From positions 1-10,004 of the forward strand of contig DUVG01000139.1 in the NCBI GenBank assembly GCA_012841175.1: DNA of 10,004 nucleotides, read 5' to 3'. The notes under the pieces are model-generated. The model saw only the letters and a list, made by a program, of their open reading frames with translations. It was not told the DNA's origin and did no database searches. Of the stretch, positions 1 through 6,618 are shown one piece after another (the first letter of the stretch is position 1; each line of letters starts with the position of its first letter). The translations under genes and the position numbers were made by a program. The DNA is from Clostridium sp. Its GTDB lineage: Bacteria; Bacillota; Clostridia; Acetivibrionales; Acetivibrionaceae.

Positions 1-30
1 TAGATGTTGATGAATTTGGGAGTGAAAAAG

Positions 31-651
31 ATGAAACTTAATTTTAATAATCTAGATGATACACATATGGATGTTTTAAGGGAAATAGGAAATATTGGTG
101 CAGGTAATGCAGTTACAGCTTTAGCTAAATTATTAAACAAAAAAGTAGATATGGATGTTCCTAAAGTAAAAGTGATGAAGTTTAAAGACGTAAGTGAAAT
201 TTTAGGAGGAGCGGAAATACCTGTAGTGGGATTGCTTTTAAATGTTGAAGGAGATATAACAGGAAGCATTATGTTTATTTTAAAAAGTGATGCAGCCAGT
301 ACCTTGGTAAATATATTAATGGGAAGAAGTCTTGAAGATTGCAAGGAATTTGAGGAAATGGAGCTTTCTGCATTACAGGAAATAGGGAATATACTGGCAA
401 GTTCATACTTATCCTCTCTTTCAGGTTTGACTGGGCTTAACATAATGCCGTCAGTTCCTGAACTTGCAATTGATATGGCTGGAGCAATATTGAGTGTTCC
501 TGCAATACAATTTGGAACAATTGGAGACTCGGTTTTGTACATTGAAACGGGATTTTTTGAAGGAAGCACCAGGGTAGTAGGGGATTTTTTCCTTGTCCCA
601 GATACAGATTCTTACGAAGTACTATTAAAAGCATTAGGAGTTATAAGCTAA
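31..651 (+). CDS. cheC: Chemotaxis protein CheC, CheY-P phosphatase
   Basis: CheC dephosphorylates CheY-P and binds CheD in the cytoplasm during chemotactic adaptation. Two copies of the family's D/S-x3-E-x2-N-x22-P active-site signature are visible: Asp14, Glu18, Asn21, Pro44 and Ser113, Glu117, Asn120, Pro143. Both appear intact, which argues for an active phosphatase. The usual CheC length is about 200 aa; this start gives 206 aa. I chose ATG 31 because GGGAG at 18-22 sits 8 nt upstream and CheC homology begins just after it. The ATGs at 4 and 10 would add a poorly supported leader and have no visible ribosome site. The TAG at 1-3 could be the stop of a preceding gene, possibly cheW by analogy with Bacillus, but that lies outside the window. 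The stop overlaps the cheD start by one base (TAATG), indicating translational coupling. Confidence 0.95.
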   Translation: MKLNFNNLDDTHMDVLREIGNIGAGNAVTALAKLLNKKVDMDVPKVKVMKFKDVSEILGGAEIPVVGLLLNVEGDITGSIMFILKSDAASTLVNILMGRSLEDCKEFEEMELSALQEIGNILASSYLSSLSGLTGLNIMPSVPELAIDMAGAILSVPAIQFGTIGDSVLYIETGFFEGSTRVVGDFFLVPDTDSYEVLLKALGVIS

Positions 652-1136
652 TGGAAAATATTATTAGGGTCGGAATGGCAGATTTGAGCGCATCTTCACA
701 TCCTGCAAAATTAACTACATTGGGATTAGGGTCTTGTGTAGGGATTGCTCTTTATGATGTAAAAACTAAAGTAATAGGACTTGCACATGCTATGCTTCCA
801 GATAGCAGTCAGGCAAAGAATAGAGAAAACGTTGCTAAGTTTGTTGATACATCTATTACTGTTCTTATTAGTGAAATGGAAAGATTAGGTGGACGAAGGG
901 AGAACATTATTGCAAAATTAGCAGGTGGAGCACAGATGTTTGCATTTAGGCAAAGTCTGGATTTAATGAGGATTGGTCACAGAAATGTTATTGCAGCAAA
1001 AGAAAAGCTTAATGAGCTTAATATACCAATTGTTTCAGAGGATACTGGAGGAAGTCATGGTCGTACTATTGTACTTGATTCAGAGACAGGAATGCTTAGT
1101 ATAAAGACCATAGGATTTGGAGTTAAGGAAATATAA
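651..1136 (+). CDS. cheD: Chemoreceptor glutamine deamidase CheD
   Basis: CheD deamidates glutamines of methyl-accepting chemotaxis proteins and stimulates CheC. The family core is clear: GLGSCVGIALYD followed by GLAHAMLP. The catalytic triad residues are recognisable as Thr23, Cys29 and His46, with the spacing I recall for the structurally characterised Thermotoga CheD (Thr21, Cys27, His44). Length is 161 aa, normal for the family. The ATG shares its A with the cheC stop, and AGGAG at 636-640 lies 10 nt upstream inside cheC. The neighbour is CheC, its partner. I see no truncation or missing active-site residue. Confidence 0.96.
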   Translation: MENIIRVGMADLSASSHPAKLTTLGLGSCVGIALYDVKTKVIGLAHAMLPDSSQAKNRENVAKFVDTSITVLISEMERLGGRRENIIAKLAGGAQMFAFRQSLDLMRIGHRNVIAAKEKLNELNIPIVSEDTGGSHGRTIVLDSETGMLSIKTIGFGVKEI

Positions 1137-1152
1137 AAAGAGAGGTAGTGAA

Positions 1153-1563
1153 ATGGGAAATATTCACAAAATACCGTTTGTTATGGGCGTTTTTGCAACA
1201 ATCATAGTGGGTATGATTAGTTACAAAACAGGAGTAGAATATAGAGACATTTACATAAAAATGTTAATAAGCATGGTTGCCTTTTTTGTGGTAGGTTTAT
1301 ACCTAAAAAAATTTATAATTAAAATTAATGAGGAATTAAGAGAAAAAGAAGAAGCTTTAAAAGAAGAAGAGCGCTTGAAGGAAGAAGAACGTTTAAAGGA
1401 AGAAAAAGCTTTGAAAGAAGAGAATAAAGACAATAAAGAAAAAGGAAGAAAAATTGACTTAAAAGTAGAAAAAAATGATGACCAAGAGTTATATGACGAA
1501 GAGTTTAAACCTCTAAAAGTAAATACCATTAAACTTAACAAAGAAGACCAAGAAGGAAGTTGA
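1153..1563 (+). CDS. Two-helix membrane protein with Lys/Glu coiled coil, motility operon, unknown function
   Basis: I do not recognise a named family. The 136-aa protein has two predicted membrane helices (about residues 5-26 and 34-54) separated by a short polar loop. A very charged cytoplasmic-looking tail follows, rich in Lys and Glu, with a hexad repeat LKEEER/LKEEKA at about residues 69-90 that should form a helix or coiled coil. The tail ends with a more ordinary acidic/basic stretch. ATG 1153 is chosen because GAGGT at 1142-1146 is 6 nt upstream; an in-frame TTG at 1117 would overlap cheD and lacks that spacing. The position between cheD and fliA implies co-transcription with the motility genes and a possible membrane-associated flagellar role. 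That role is inference from context only. Confidence 0.8.
   Translation: MGNIHKIPFVMGVFATIIVGMISYKTGVEYRDIYIKMLISMVAFFVVGLYLKKFIIKINEELREKEEALKEEERLKEEERLKEEKALKEENKDNKEKGRKIDLKVEKNDDQELYDEEFKPLKVNTIKLNKEDQEGS
1357..1425 (+). repeat. 18-bp (6-codon) tandem repeat inside the membrane protein gene
   Basis: Nearly four consecutive units encode LKEEER, LKEEER, LKEEKA and LKEEN. They begin at 1357, 1375, 1393 and 1411. Synonymous differences such as TTA/TTG and CGC/CGT show the copies are not fresh duplicates. Confidence 0.75.
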
Positions 1564-1658
1564 AAAATTTAGCAAATAAGTATTCTATGTAAAATTTAAT
1601 AAAAATGACAACTTTAAGGAAACTTAATAATAGAAAATAAAAGTAATGGGGGATTTAA

Positions 1659-2429
1659 ATGTCAACCGTTAATAACAAGAGAAATGAATTATGGATAAAA
1701 TACAGTGAAACAAATGATCCAGCTATAAAAGATAAGCTAATTTTAGAGTATGCTCATATAGTTAAATATGTTGCAGGAAGATTGAGCATATATTTTGGCT
1801 CTAATGTTGAATATGATGATTTAATTGGATATGGAGTATTTGGACTTATTGATGCTATTGACAAGTTTGACATTACCAAAGGAGTTAAATTTGAGACATA
1901 CGCATCCTTAAGGATTAGAGGTTCAATAATCGACAGTATAAGGGAACTTGATTGGGTTCCAAGATCATTAAGGCAAAAGAGTAAAGAGTTAGAACGAGTA
2001 TATATGGAATTAGAGAACATGCTAGGGCGTTCTGCCACAGATGAAGAAGTAGCCAAAAAACTTGGCATAGAAGTTAAGGATTTAAACAAACTACTAAATG
2101 AAGTAAATTTATCATCTATGGTATCTTTAGAAGAATTTTTAGAACAAAATTATGAAGTTGGAACAATAAATTCTAATGTAAACAAAGAAGAAAGGCCTGA
2201 AGGGTATATTGAAATAACAGAAGTTAAAAGGATGTTGGCTGATGCGATAGAAAAGTTACCTGAAAAAGAGAAGAAGGTTGTTTCTTTGTATTATTTTAAT
2301 GATTTGACATTAAAAGAAATTAGTGCGATAATGAAAGTATCGGAGTCCCGAATTTCTCAGTTACACACCAAAGCAATTCTAAGATTAAGAGGTAAACTTA
2401 CGCGTCACAAAAGTATTTTAACTAGTTAA
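1659..2429 (+). CDS. fliA: Flagellar sigma factor FliA/SigD (sigma-28)
   Basis: An alternative RNA polymerase sigma factor that directs late flagellar, chemotaxis and autolysin genes. At 256 aa it matches FliA/SigD/WhiG size. Region 2 spans about residues 30-115, with the conserved DDLIGYGVFGLIDAIDKFD core and the IRGSIIDSIRELDWVPRSLR segment typical of sigma-28. Region 3 follows (residues about 117-155). Region 4, with its helix-turn-helix, lies at about residues 200-250 (LPEKEKKVVSLYYF and SESRISQLHTKAI). ATG 1659 is preceded by GGGGGA at 1648-1653. The 95-bp gap from the previous gene shows no obvious terminator, so the gene is probably read through from the che genes. The cognate anti-sigma FlgM is not in the window. 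Confidence 0.96.
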   Translation: MSTVNNKRNELWIKYSETNDPAIKDKLILEYAHIVKYVAGRLSIYFGSNVEYDDLIGYGVFGLIDAIDKFDITKGVKFETYASLRIRGSIIDSIRELDWVPRSLRQKSKELERVYMELENMLGRSATDEEVAKKLGIEVKDLNKLLNEVNLSSMVSLEEFLEQNYEVGTINSNVNKEERPEGYIEITEVKRMLADAIEKLPEKEKKVVSLYYFNDLTLKEISAIMKVSESRISQLHTKAILRLRGKLTRHKSILTS

Positions 2430-2460
2430 AATTAACAATAATAAAAGAGTAATGAAAAGG

Positions 2461-2502
2461 TCTTTCAATGGAACAGGACAACATTGAAAGGAGGAAGGTG
2501 AA
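2461..2502 (+). promoter_or_regulatory. Leader hairpin overlapping the fapA-like ribosome binding site
   Basis: CTTTCAATG (2462-2470) and CATTGAAAG (2482-2490) form a perfect 9-bp stem, extendable by a T-G pair (2461/2491), around an 11-nt loop that contains GGA at 2476-2478. The 3' arm includes the first bases of the Shine-Dalgarno stretch AAAGGAGG (2487-2494), 8 nt before ATG 2503. No T-tract follows, so this is not an intrinsic terminator. The layout fits translational control by structure or by a GGA-binding protein such as CsrA. The regulator is inference. Confidence 0.6.
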
Positions 2503-4122
2503 ATGTATAAACCTTATGGTGCACATCCCAACGATGGTTATTTTGAATTGACCTATAAAGAAGATGGAGTATTTTTGACTGTTTATCCTCCAATAGGCAA
2601 AGGGAAGAAAGTTGATGTTAATGACATTTTAGACAGACTGTCTACTAAAAAAGTAAAGGATTTTAGAAGAGACTTAATAGAATTTGCTGTTTTAAGTCAA
2701 GAGAAAAAAACCGTAAAAATTGCTGAGGCGCAGGAAGAATTAAAAACAGATGCTTCGGTGAAGGTTTTTATCACACCTGATAAAATGAAAGCTTCAATAA
2801 TGTTAATACCTCCAGATGGGGGCAGGGCACTTAAAATGGAAGAAATACTAACTATTATGAAAGAACATGGAATAAAATATGGAATTGACATGGAAACGGT
2901 AGAAAACATATCTAAGTACCCTGTATATAATGAAAACATATTAGTAGCAGAAGGAGTTTTGCCTGTAAATGGTGAAAATGGACGGGTAAAGTTTCATTTC
3001 AACTTAAAGGAAGATAAAAAGCCTACAATTACAGAGGACGGAAAAGTTGATTTTAGAAATTTAGATCTTATAAAAAATGCAAAAGAAGGTGAGGTTTTAT
3101 GCTCACTAGAACCACCTTTAAAAGGCACTCCAGGCCAATCTGTATTAGGTGAGGAGTTACCTGCTAAAGATGGTAAACCTGCTGTTTTGCCAAAAGGGAA
3201 AAACACAGCCATAAGCGAAGATGGCCAAAACCTTGTATCAACTATAAATGGACAAATTAATTATATTAGTGGTAAGGTTAATGTTTTTCAAAATTATGAA
3301 GTACCTGCAGATGTAGATAATTCAATAGGAAATATAAATTTTATAGGTAATGTTATTGTAAGAGGGAATGTACTTTCAGGATTTATAATTCAAGCCGGTG
3401 GAAATGTAGAAGTTGGAGGAGTAGTAGAAGGTGCTACAATTATAGCAGGGGGAGACATAATTTTGAGAAGAGGAATGCAAGGTCTTGGAAAAGGAGTTTT
3501 AAAAAGCGGAGGAGATATAATTGCAAAATATATAGAAAATAGCAATATTGACGCAAAAGTAGATATAAAAGCGGAAGCAATAATGCACAGTAATATTAAA
3601 TGTGGAAACAAACTAGAATTAACAGGTAAAAAAGGATTGTTAGTAGGTGGGACATGTAAAGTAGGAAAAGAGATATCAGCAAAGGTTATAGGTTCCTATA
3701 TGTCTACCCCTACAGATATAGAAGTGGGAATAGACCCTTCACTAAAGGAACGATATAAAGAGTTAAGACAGGAAATTGAAAAAATAGAGGAAGATTTAAA
3801 AAAGACAGAACAAGCTATTACAATATTAAAAAAATATCAAGTGTTGGGAAAATTGACTTCTGACAAACAAGAATTACTGGCTAAGAGTGTACGAACAAAG
3901 GTTTTTTATACAAATAAAATTGGTCAGTTAAAAGAAGAAACAACATATATAGAGATGAAACTGCAAGAGGAAGCTAGTGGGAAAATAAAGGTTTATAGCT
4001 ATATCTATCCTGGAACTAAAGTTTCAATAGGTACAAGTATGTTATATGTAAAAGACAATTTACAATATTGTACTTTATATAGAGAGGGTTCTGATATTAG
4101 AGTAGGTTCTTATGACAATTAA
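2503..4122 (+). CDS. FapA-family (DUF342) polymer-like beta-helix protein
   Basis: A 539-aa member of the DUF342/FapA family, whose molecular role is poorly defined. Members are frequently encoded near flagellar or sigma-28 genes in Firmicutes and other bacteria. The N-terminal half (about residues 1-260) carries the FapA-type domains, including GTPGQSVLGEELPAKDGK. Residues about 267-400 hold a run of short Gly/Asn-rich beta-strand repeats (GNINFIGNVIVRGNV, AGGNVEVGG, AGGDIILRRG, SGGDIIAKY) consistent with a right-handed beta helix. A coiled coil at about residues 413-492 (LKERYKELRQEIEKIEEDL) and a small beta C-terminus follow. No signal peptide or membrane helix is seen, so it is probably cytoplasmic. 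AAAGGAGG at 2487-2494 supports ATG 2503. It lies 73 bp after fliA and 17 bp before the next gene. Confidence 0.9.
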   Translation: MYKPYGAHPNDGYFELTYKEDGVFLTVYPPIGKGKKVDVNDILDRLSTKKVKDFRRDLIEFAVLSQEKKTVKIAEAQEELKTDASVKVFITPDKMKASIMLIPPDGGRALKMEEILTIMKEHGIKYGIDMETVENISKYPVYNENILVAEGVLPVNGENGRVKFHFNLKEDKKPTITEDGKVDFRNLDLIKNAKEGEVLCSLEPPLKGTPGQSVLGEELPAKDGKPAVLPKGKNTAISEDGQNLVSTINGQINYISGKVNVFQNYEVPADVDNSIGNINFIGNVIVRGNVLSGFIIQAGGNVEVGGVVEGATIIAGGDIILRRGMQGLGKGVLKSGGDIIAKYIENSNIDAKVDIKAEAIMHSNIKCGNKLELTGKKGLLVGGTCKVGKEISAKVIGSYMSTPTDIEVGIDPSLKERYKELRQEIEKIEEDLKKTEQAITILKKYQVLGKLTSDKQELLAKSVRTKVFYTNKIGQLKEETTYIEMKLQEEASGKIKVYSYIYPGTKVSIGTSMLYVKDNLQYCTLYREGSDIRVGSYDN

Positions 4123-4139
4123 AATTAAGGAGAGATAAT

Positions 4140-4442
4140 ATGTCTATTAAACCTGTGGATTATCAAATTCTCATTCCAAAGACTTCAGAAATATCAAAGA
4201 TACAAAATGATAATCAACACAAAAATGCTGCAGCTCAGCAACAGCAAAACATATCAAATCAGCACAAAGCAGAGGACTCTGTTAATTTAGTGCATTCACA
4301 GGAAAGTCCTCAAAAAGCTGCAATTAGAGAAAAGGAAAAAGAAAAAAAGAAGAAAAATTCAGATAAAAGGAGTACAGGCAGAAAATATAAACACAAGAAA
4401 GATTCTGAAAATAGCACTAGTACAATTGATATTAGATTATAA
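4140..4442 (+). CDS. Small Gln/His/Lys-rich hypothetical protein, motility operon
   Basis: A 100-aa, low-complexity, strongly basic protein with no named function that I can assign. It has an ordered-looking N-terminus (MSIKPVDYQILIPKTSEISK), a Gln/Asn/His-rich middle with a QQQQ run, a Lys/Glu cluster (REKEKEKKKKNSDK), and a short hydrophobic end (STIDIRL). No signal peptide or membrane segment is visible. AAGGAG at 4127-4132 supports ATG 4140. It sits 17 bp after the fapA-like gene and 15 bp before the SwrB-like start, so it is almost certainly co-transcribed. From memory, similar short proteins with an MSIKPVD-like start and an IDIRL-like end occur at this locus in other clostridia, which would make it a real conserved gene. 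I could not check this. Confidence 0.75.
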   Translation: MSIKPVDYQILIPKTSEISKIQNDNQHKNAAAQQQQNISNQHKAEDSVNLVHSQESPQKAAIREKEKEKKKKNSDKRSTGRKYKHKKDSENSTSTIDIRL

Positions 4443-4457
4443 TTGGAGGTGACTGGT

Positions 4458-5252
4458 TTGGTAGATTTTCACATAAGCATAATGTTTGTGGGAATACTAT
4501 TAATGTCTATTTCTTTTGTATGGATAGCTTTTGACAAAAAGAAACAATTAGATGATAACGAAGTACTTCAAGAAAAAAAAGAAATGTTGGTGTCAGTAAT
4601 TTCAGATGCAGAACTAATGATAGAAGAGTTGAATAATATTTCAGATTATTTGGTATCTAACATAGATAAAAAAAGACAAGAAGTTGTGGATACAATTAAA
4701 GAAGCAGATGAAAAAAATAAAACAGTAACAGATAAAAGAATAAAAGAAATAATAGATAAAGAGATTAAAACAATTATGACTAAAAAAGCTAAAGAAATTA
4801 CAGATAAAAAAGCTACGGAAATCACAAATAAAGAAATAAAAACAATAATAAACAAAGAAATTAAAACAATTACAACTGAAAAAATTAGAGAAATAGTAGA
4901 TAAGGAAATAAAAGCAGTAATAGATAAAAAAATAAAAACAGCAATAGATAAAGAAATTAAAATCATTGAGAAAGAAAGAATTAGCAATAAAGTAGATAAG
5001 ACATATTTTACAGAATCAAAAGAACCTTTAATTGATGATGAAAATGTCATTTTTAGAAATGTGCTTTCTGAAGATAGCCTTAATAAATCTTTTTCTAATA
5101 AAATTAATAGCCAAAAAAAGATTATTTCCATAAATAACAGGTACAAAGAAGTTATAAGCCTTTCACAAAGTGGACTTAATGAAACTCAGATAGCTAAAAA
5201 GCTAAATATGGGAAAAGGTGAAATACAACTTGTTTTAGGTATAAATAAGTAA
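4458..5252 (+). CDS. SwrB/YlxL-like membrane-anchored coiled-coil protein with octapeptide repeats
   Basis: The architecture matches B. subtilis SwrB (YlxL), which activates assembly and secretion of the flagellar basal body. There is one N-terminal membrane helix (about residues 4-24), a long charged helical region, and a C-terminal helix-turn-helix-like segment (about residues 226-264, RYKEVISLSQSGLNETQIAKKLNMGKGEIQLVLGI) resembling the end of SwrB-type proteins. The position downstream of fliA supports this. At 264 aa it is longer than Bacillus SwrB (about 170 aa). The extra length is largely 11-12 tandem octads of consensus KTIxDKEI at residues 88-175. The start chosen is TTG 4458, because GGAGGTG at 4445-4451 lies 6 nt upstream. 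The in-frame TTG 4443 and GTG 4449 precede or overlap that site. The family assignment is moderately confident and the role is inferred. Confidence 0.75.
   Translation: MVDFHISIMFVGILLMSISFVWIAFDKKKQLDDNEVLQEKKEMLVSVISDAELMIEELNNISDYLVSNIDKKRQEVVDTIKEADEKNKTVTDKRIKEIIDKEIKTIMTKKAKEITDKKATEITNKEIKTIINKEIKTITTEKIREIVDKEIKAVIDKKIKTAIDKEIKIIEKERISNKVDKTYFTESKEPLIDDENVIFRNVLSEDSLNKSFSNKINSQKKIISINNRYKEVISLSQSGLNETQIAKKLNMGKGEIQLVLGINK
4719..4982 (+). repeat. 24-bp (8-codon) degenerate tandem repeat in the SwrB-like gene
   Basis: Eleven consecutive octads start at 4719 and recur every 24 bp. They include KTVTDKRI, KEIIDKEI, KTIMTKKA, KEITDKKA, TEITNKEI, KTIINKEI, REIVDKEI, KAVIDKKI and KTAIDKEI. 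A weaker twelfth (SNKVDKTY) ends at 5006. Hydrophobic residues recur at fixed positions 3, 4 and 8. The copies differ by many substitutions, so the array is old or under selection on protein sequence. Confidence 0.85.
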
Positions 5253-5305
5253 ACTGTGAAACGGAAATTTTAGGAATTTATGCACAAAAAAGGGGGATTA
5301 TAGAT

Positions 5306-5488
5306 TTGAGGAAATTTCACATAAAAAGTATACTTTTAGGCATCGGAATAGGAATAATATTAAGTTCATTTATTGGAATTATATATTCTGCTGGAATGGA
5401 TAATAAAATTACTAAAGAAGAGATAGTAGAAAGGGCAAAACAATATGGAATGATATTTCCTGAAGAAGTTATTGAAGAAGGGGATTAG
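5306..5488 (+). CDS. Small single-pass membrane protein, end of motility operon
   Basis: A 60-aa protein with one N-terminal membrane helix (about residues 8-29, Gly/Ile-rich) after a short basic leader (RKFHIK). A soluble acidic helix, TKEEIVERAKQYGMIFPEEVI, follows. The tail motif resembles short clostridial proteins that are sometimes annotated as MltG/YceG-like because of a similar E-x2-x-RA-x2-x-GM segment. The catalytic MltG domain is absent, so I give no enzymatic function. The start is TTG 5306 with GGGGG at 5292-5296, 9 nt upstream; no ATG is available before the helix. The gene lies 53 bp after the SwrB-like gene and 42 bp before the terminator hairpin, making it the last gene of the operon. 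Confidence 0.7.
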   Translation: MRKFHIKSILLGIGIGIILSSFIGIIYSAGMDNKITKEEIVERAKQYGMIFPEEVIEEGD

Positions 5489-5530
5489 AATTTTTAAATT
5501 GATTTCTCATTTAAAAAATACTTTTCATAT

Positions 5531-5578
5531 AAAATATTAGATTTAGTGTTACTAATTCTAATATTTTTTTATTTTTTT
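5531..5578 (+). terminator. Rho-independent terminator of the motility operon
   Basis: AAAATATTAGA (5531-5541) pairs perfectly with TCTAATATTTT (5557-5567). Inside it, after one T-T mismatch, TTAGT (5543-5547) pairs with ACTAA (5551-5555), leaving a 3-nt loop. The 3' arm runs into TTTTTTT, A, TTTTTTT up to 5578. It lies 42 bp after the stop of the 60-aa gene. The stem is A+T-rich but 16 bp in total, so I rate it a good terminator. Confidence 0.88.
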
Positions 5579-5730
5579 AAAATTTATAAAAACAATTGTT
5601 AATTGTTTGATAGGAAGGTTTCTGGGAAATAATTGTAATTACCATTGAGTTTATGTTACCATTTATTAATAAGTTTACTTTTGTATTTATTTTTAAAAAT
5701 ATAATAGATATTGAGGCAGGAGGAGTGGAT

Positions 5731-6528
5731 TTGAGCTGGAAAATTTTAATTTTAGTAATGATTTTTTTTATACTTTGTGGGTGTTCATCATCAATTATTG
5801 AAGTTAGCCCTAAAAAAGAAGTAAATTGCTACAGTGAAAAAATTTTTGAATGTACTGAAAACAACGAAATTAGTATATCTTGTGATTTTGGCAACATTGA
5901 ATTTTTTAACTGGGATAAAAAAACAATAAAACTGGAAATAAAAAAAAAGATAATTGGAATTTCACAAAATGATAATTTAGATGAAAAATTAGATGATTTT
6001 AAAATAGAATTAATTGAAGAAAAGGATAAAGTTAACCTTGATATAAAATATACAGGAAAAAATGAAAGCATGATAAATAAAATGGTAGATTTAAAAATTT
6101 ACTTACCTAAAGACATAGATATTTTAAATTTGTACTTAGAAAAAGGACGAGTTAAATTTCATGATGATTTAAAAGGAATATTAAATGCAGATACCGATAT
6201 GGCTGATATAGAAATAAATAAATTCATAGGAACGATTAATATAAAAGGAAATCAAGGAAATGTAAGTATATCAGATGGTAAAATATCCAAAAACTCTAGT
6301 ATAGTAAAAAATATTGGTTCAATAAGTATAAAATCACATTTTGATGAAGGTGGTGAGTATATTATTAATACCGGCACAGGTAATATTGACTTATTGGTAT
6401 CTAAAAATTCAAAAGTATCATTTGAAAGTGTAGGTGCTATAGAAGAAAATGATTTTAAGGAGTATAATTATCCTACCAAGGTTAAAGTGAATAGCTCTAT
6501 AGGAAAAATTTCAATAAAGGAGTATTGA
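5731..6528 (+). CDS. Putative lipoprotein with DUF4097-like beta-repeat domain
   Basis: A 265-aa exported protein. The N-terminus is a lipoprotein signal: hydrophobic residues 3-15 (WKILILVMIFFIL), then the lipobox L-C-G-C with the modified Cys at residue 18 followed by Ser-Ser-Ser. The mature part is rich in short beta strands with Gly turns (ISISCDFGNIEFFNW, GRVKFHDDLKGIL, GTINIKGNQGNVSIS, GSISIKS, GTGNIDLLVS). This resembles DUF4097/DUF4098 'putative adhesin' beta-solenoids found in Firmicutes envelope proteins; the function is not established. TTG 5731 is chosen because AGGAGG at 5718-5723 lies 7 nt upstream and it yields a normal signal peptide. Reading from ATG 5653 would add 26 residues without a ribosome site. 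The 242 bp before it hold the motility-operon terminator and a 10-bp palindrome, AACAATTGTT (5591-5600); I found no convincing promoter. Confidence 0.8.
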   Translation: MSWKILILVMIFFILCGCSSSIIEVSPKKEVNCYSEKIFECTENNEISISCDFGNIEFFNWDKKTIKLEIKKKIIGISQNDNLDEKLDDFKIELIEEKDKVNLDIKYTGKNESMINKMVDLKIYLPKDIDILNLYLEKGRVKFHDDLKGILNADTDMADIEINKFIGTINIKGNQGNVSISDGKISKNSSIVKNIGSISIKSHFDEGGEYIINTGTGNIDLLVSKNSKVSFESVGAIEENDFKEYNYPTKVKVNSSIGKISIKEY

Positions 6529-6618
6529 TATTGGGTAGTTTTTAAATTTGAAGGGTAAATATACATTGTGATTTATATATAGAACTATTCATGAAAAGAA
6601 ATATGAGGTGTAAGAGAT

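Noticed and set aside
4..30. Longer CheC start at ATG 4 or ATG 10
   Set aside because: No ribosome site can be seen for either. ATG 31 has GGGAG at a good distance and fits the family length.
1251..1541. Minus-strand open frame rich in Ser/Phe
   Set aside because: Antisense shadow of the Lys/Glu repeat in the two-helix membrane protein gene; low complexity only.
1614..1627. TTAAG-GAAA-CTTAA mini-hairpin upstream of fliA
   Set aside because: Only a 5-bp A+T-rich stem with no T-tract or overlap with the ribosome site. Easily expected by chance in such A+T-rich DNA.
4646..5146. Open 166-codon frame on the minus strand, hydrophobic translation
   Set aside because: It is the antisense of the octad-repeat coding region. 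The Ile/Ser-rich translation is a by-product of A-rich Lys/Ile codons, and it has no ribosome site or recognisable domain.
5607..5635. TTGATA as a possible -35 box for the lipoprotein gene
   Set aside because: No acceptable -10 box lies 16-18 bp downstream (TAATTG is a poor match), so I do not call a promoter.
5653..5730. Upstream extension of the lipoprotein to ATG 5653
   Set aside because: It would place 26 extra residues before a normal lipoprotein signal peptide, whereas TTG 5731 has a strong AGGAGG 7 nt upstream.
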